DNA from: an uncultured Sutterella sp.
Lineage (GTDB): Bacteria; Pseudomonadota; Gammaproteobacteria; Burkholderiales; Burkholderiaceae_F
Length of the DNA stretch: 15,403 bases
Assembly: GCA_900552545.1 (NCBI GenBank)
Contig: USAL01000037.1
Coordinates: 1 to 15,403 of the forward strand
Reading direction: 5' to 3'
Part shown: one piece after another, positions 13,740 to 15,403 of the stretch
Layout: each line of letters opens with the position of its first letter
How positions within the stretch are numbered: the first letter of the stretch is position 1
Notes under the pieces: generated by a model
Databases searched by the model: none
The model's input: the letters and a program-made list of their open reading frames with translations, nothing else
Told to the model about the DNA's origin: nothing
Program-made: the position numbers and the translations under genes

Positions 13740-14792
13740 ATGTCGGAAGTCAAAAGAAACTATATCCGGGCGCTTGACGTCAAAAACGGCATCGTCGACA
13801 TGACCCACGGCGCGGGCGGCCGCGCCACCGCACAGTTAATCGACGAAATCTTCGCCGCGGCCTTCTCCAACCCCTACCTCGGGCAGGGCCACGACGGCGC
13901 GGTGATGCCCGTCATGAAGGGAAACCCCGTGGTGAGCTGCGACGGCCACGTCGTGCATCCGCTGATCTTTCCGGGCGGCGACATCGGGCGGCTCGCCGTC
14001 TGCGGGACGGTCAACGACGTCGCGGTCTGCGGCGCCAAGCCCCTTTATCTTTCGGCCTCCTTCATCATCGAAGAAGGGCTGCCTCTGAAGACGCTCAAAC
14101 AGGTCGTCGACTCGATGGCGGCCGCTGCCAAGGAAGCGGGCGTCACCATCGTCACGGGCGACACCAAGGTCGTTGAGAAAGGCCACGGCGACGGGCTTTA
14201 CATCGCCACCACGGGCGTTGGCGAGCGCTTTGAACATGCCGATGTGAGCGGTAAGAATGCCGCTGCAGGCGACGCCGTGCTCGTCACCGGCACGATGGGA
14301 GACCACGGCATCACGATTCTCTCGCACCGCGAAGGACTCTCCTTTGGCGTTGAGCTCGCTAGCGACACCGCCCCTTTGAACGCCCCGATCGAGGCGTTGA
14401 TCAACGCTTTGGGCGAAAAGGTGCATGTGCTGCGCGATCCGACGCGCGGGGGGCTCGCGACGACCTTGAACGAAATCGCCTCCCAGTCGGGCGTGGGCAT
14501 CGAGCTTGAGGAAGCCGACATCCCCGTCTCCGACCCCGTGCGCTCGGCCTGCGAGTTCCTGGGCCTTGATCCGCTTTACATCGCCAATGAAGGCAAGCTC
14601 ATCGTGATCGTTCCGCAGGATTGCGCCGAGGAGGCACTTGCGATTCTGCGCAAGTTCGAGACCTGCCGCGAAGCGGCCGTCGTGGGCCGCGTAACGGCCG
14701 AAAATCCGGGGCTTGTGCAGATGCACACCGAAATCGGCGGCACGCGCTTGGTGGATTGGCTTAACTCCGATCCGCTGCCGCGCATCTGCTGA
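13740..14792 (+). CDS. hypE: Hydrogenase expression/formation protein HypE
   Basis: HypE accepts the carbamoyl group from HypF on its C-terminal cysteine and dehydrates it with ATP to a thiocyanate, from which cyanide passes to iron on HypCD. It has the PurM-like ATP-binding fold. The 350-residue protein ends exactly in PRIC, so the essential terminal cysteine is present. Other motifs are MTHGAGGRAT (21-30), DGAVMPV, CDGHVVHPLIFPGGDIGRLAVCGTVNDVAVCGA (continuous family block, about 66-98), TIVTGDTKVVEKG and LRDPTRGGLATTLNEIA. AAAGAGA lies six bases before the ATG. It is the last gene of the operon and is followed by a hairpin and an intrinsic terminator. A complete HypABCDEF set is therefore present. 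Confidence 0.97.
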   Translation: MSEVKRNYIRALDVKNGIVDMTHGAGGRATAQLIDEIFAAAFSNPYLGQGHDGAVMPVMKGNPVVSCDGHVVHPLIFPGGDIGRLAVCGTVNDVAVCGAKPLYLSASFIIEEGLPLKTLKQVVDSMAAAAKEAGVTIVTGDTKVVEKGHGDGLYIATTGVGERFEHADVSGKNAAAGDAVLVTGTMGDHGITILSHREGLSFGVELASDTAPLNAPIEALINALGEKVHVLRDPTRGGLATTLNEIASQSGVGIELEEADIPVSDPVRSACEFLGLDPLYIANEGKLIVIVPQDCAEEALAILRKFETCREAAVVGRVTAENPGLVQMHTEIGGTRLVDWLNSDPLPRIC

Positions 14793-14810
14793 TCCCCGGC
14801 AGGCAGCTTT

Positions 14811-14870
14811 TGCGCTTCAAAAAGCGCACACGAAAAACCCCGCGGCAGTCAGATGCTTGCGGGGTTTGCT
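14811..14870. terminator. Terminator after hypE, with a preceding hairpin
   Basis: A nine-base-pair stem AAACCCCGC (14835-14843) with GCGGGGTTT (14859-14867) is followed by GCTTTG and preceded by an A-run, so it can act for the hypE transcript and also for the leftward regulator gene. Just before it TGCGCTT (14811-14817) pairs with AAGCGCA (14822-14828). The paired arrangement, hairpin then terminator, repeats the one after ilvD. Confidence 0.8.
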
Positions 14871-14921
14871 TTGCCTGCTCGTGCTGCTCCTTCGGGATGC
14901 GGCATCCAGCAATTTTGTTCT

Positions 14922-15235
14922 TCAGGCGTCAGCTTTGTCGGAACTGCCTGCGTCGGCACTGTCTTTCGCGCCGACCTCTCGCGGTTTGACGCCCTCCTGC
15001 GACTGCAGGCTCCGAAACTGCATCACGCGCGAGATAAGCTGCGCGGCGCTCTTGACGCCTAGCTTCTCGAACAACGAAGCCCGATGAAACTTGACCGTGC
15101 GCTCGGAAATGGAGAGCTCTGCAGCGATGCTTTTGTTGGGCAAACCGTCGGCCACTCGTTCCATCACCTGCCGTTCTCGTTCGGTGAGCGTGGAAAAGTC
15201 CTCATGCAAAGCGTTGGTGTAGAGCTGATTCTGGC
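14922..15235 (-). CDS. Response regulator, FixJ/NarL type, C-terminal HTH part only
   Basis: The minus strand encodes a LuxR-type helix-turn-helix: FSTLTERERQVMERVADGLP, NKSIAAELSIS, ERTVKFHRASLFEKLGVKSA, ending in RVMQF and then a hydrophilic, probably disordered tail to the stop at 14922. The pattern (LTxRERxVxxxVxxGxxNKxIAxxLxISxRTVKxHR) is that of FixJ-like response regulators, which bind DNA when their receiver domain is phosphorylated. The residues before it, RRRQNQLYTNALHED, look like the normal linker. Upstream of about 15235 the frame stays open to a TAG at 15372-15374, but the translation is a run of Q, P and R with no receiver features, so the gene is broken here. A TTG at 15207-15209 is an in-frame start but would give an HTH-only protein. 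Its target is unknown; hydrogenase control is possible from position only. Confidence 0.75.
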
Positions 15236-15389
15236 GGCGGCGGCCGGAAAGCTGGCGGAGATCGCCCGGGAGGAGACGGCCAACCGGGATCTGCTGGCCT
15301 ATACCCCGAAGCGCTTTGGCCTGTGCCTGCGGCTGGCGGGGCTGCGCGGCGGTACGCAGCTGTACCGGAAACTATGGGGGGAACACTGA
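15225..15389 (+). CDS. C-terminal fragment of an unrecognised protein beyond the breakpoint
   Basis: From about 15225 the plus strand reads ELILAAAAGKLAEIAREE, then TANRDLLAYTPKRFGLCLRL, AGLRGGTQLYRKLWGEH and a TGA at 15387-15389. It has the look of a genuine protein end: helical, basic, with few rare codons. The same frame further left is antisense to the HTH gene and is not credible, so the true N-terminus is missing. The stop overlaps the ATG of the next gene, which argues for a real operon. I do not recognise the family. It shows no link to hydrogenase or to the other genes here. Confidence 0.5.
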   Translation: MILAAAAGKLAEIAREETANRDLLAYTPKRFGLCLRLAGLRGGTQLYRKLWGEH

Positions 15390-15403
15390 TGGCGCGTTAT
15401 CAT
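15389..15403 (+). CDS. First five codons of a following gene (cut by the window edge)
   Basis: ATG at 15389-15391 overlaps the preceding TGA as TGATG, with a GGGGGGAA ribosome binding site at about 15375-15382. Only MARYH is visible, so nothing can be said of its function. Confidence 0.45.

Overview
The window is GC-rich bacterial DNA with tightly packed genes and a strong G/C bias at third codon positions. The gene families point to a proteobacterium: a System I cytochrome c maturation operon (ccmAB), a dihydroxy-acid dehydratase, a YggS-type PLP protein, and a hydrogenase accessory cluster in the order hupGHIJK-hypABFCDE known from Rhizobium and Bradyrhizobium uptake hydrogenases. A betaproteobacterium (Burkholderiales, perhaps a gut Sutterellaceae lineage) is my best guess. 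This is inference from gene style, not a measured placement.

Layout. (1) 1-815, minus strand: the first 41 codons of ccmB (running off the left edge), preceded by and overlapping ccmA. (2) 816-1277: a divergent intergenic region with a 10-bp triple repeat and a weak candidate ilvD promoter. (3) 1278-2936, plus: ilvD. It converges with yggS (3089-3817, minus) across a hairpin and a bidirectional terminator. (4) 3818-4720: about 900 bases without a convincing gene. It holds TTGACC direct repeats, three perfect inverted repeats and a structured leader, and is the likely control region of the hydrogenase accessory operon. (5) 4721-14792, plus: an eleven-gene accessory operon, hupG(hyaE)-hupH(hyaF)-hupI(rubredoxin)-hupJ(hybE)-hupK-hypA-hypB-hypF-hypC-hypD-hypE, with two ATGA overlaps and otherwise gaps of 10 to about 260 bases, ending in a terminator. 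(6) 14922 to about 15235, minus: the DNA-binding end of a FixJ/NarL-type response regulator. (7) About 15235 to the right edge, plus: the C-terminal end of an unrelated, unrecognised reading frame and the first codons of a following gene. The switch at about 15220-15245 looks like a breakpoint, either an assembly chimera or a rearrangement.

How the genes work together. HypF and HypE make cyanide ligands from carbamoyl phosphate. HypC and HypD assemble the Fe(CN)2CO unit. HypA and HypB deliver nickel. HupK, a degenerate copy of the hydrogenase large subunit, is probably an assembly scaffold. HupG and HupH are chaperones linked to the small subunit and its Tat export. HupI is a rubredoxin, and HupJ is a HybE-type chaperone. 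The structural genes hupS, hupL and hupC, the protease hupD and the HypC paralogue hupF are all absent, so this operon must serve a hydrogenase encoded elsewhere.
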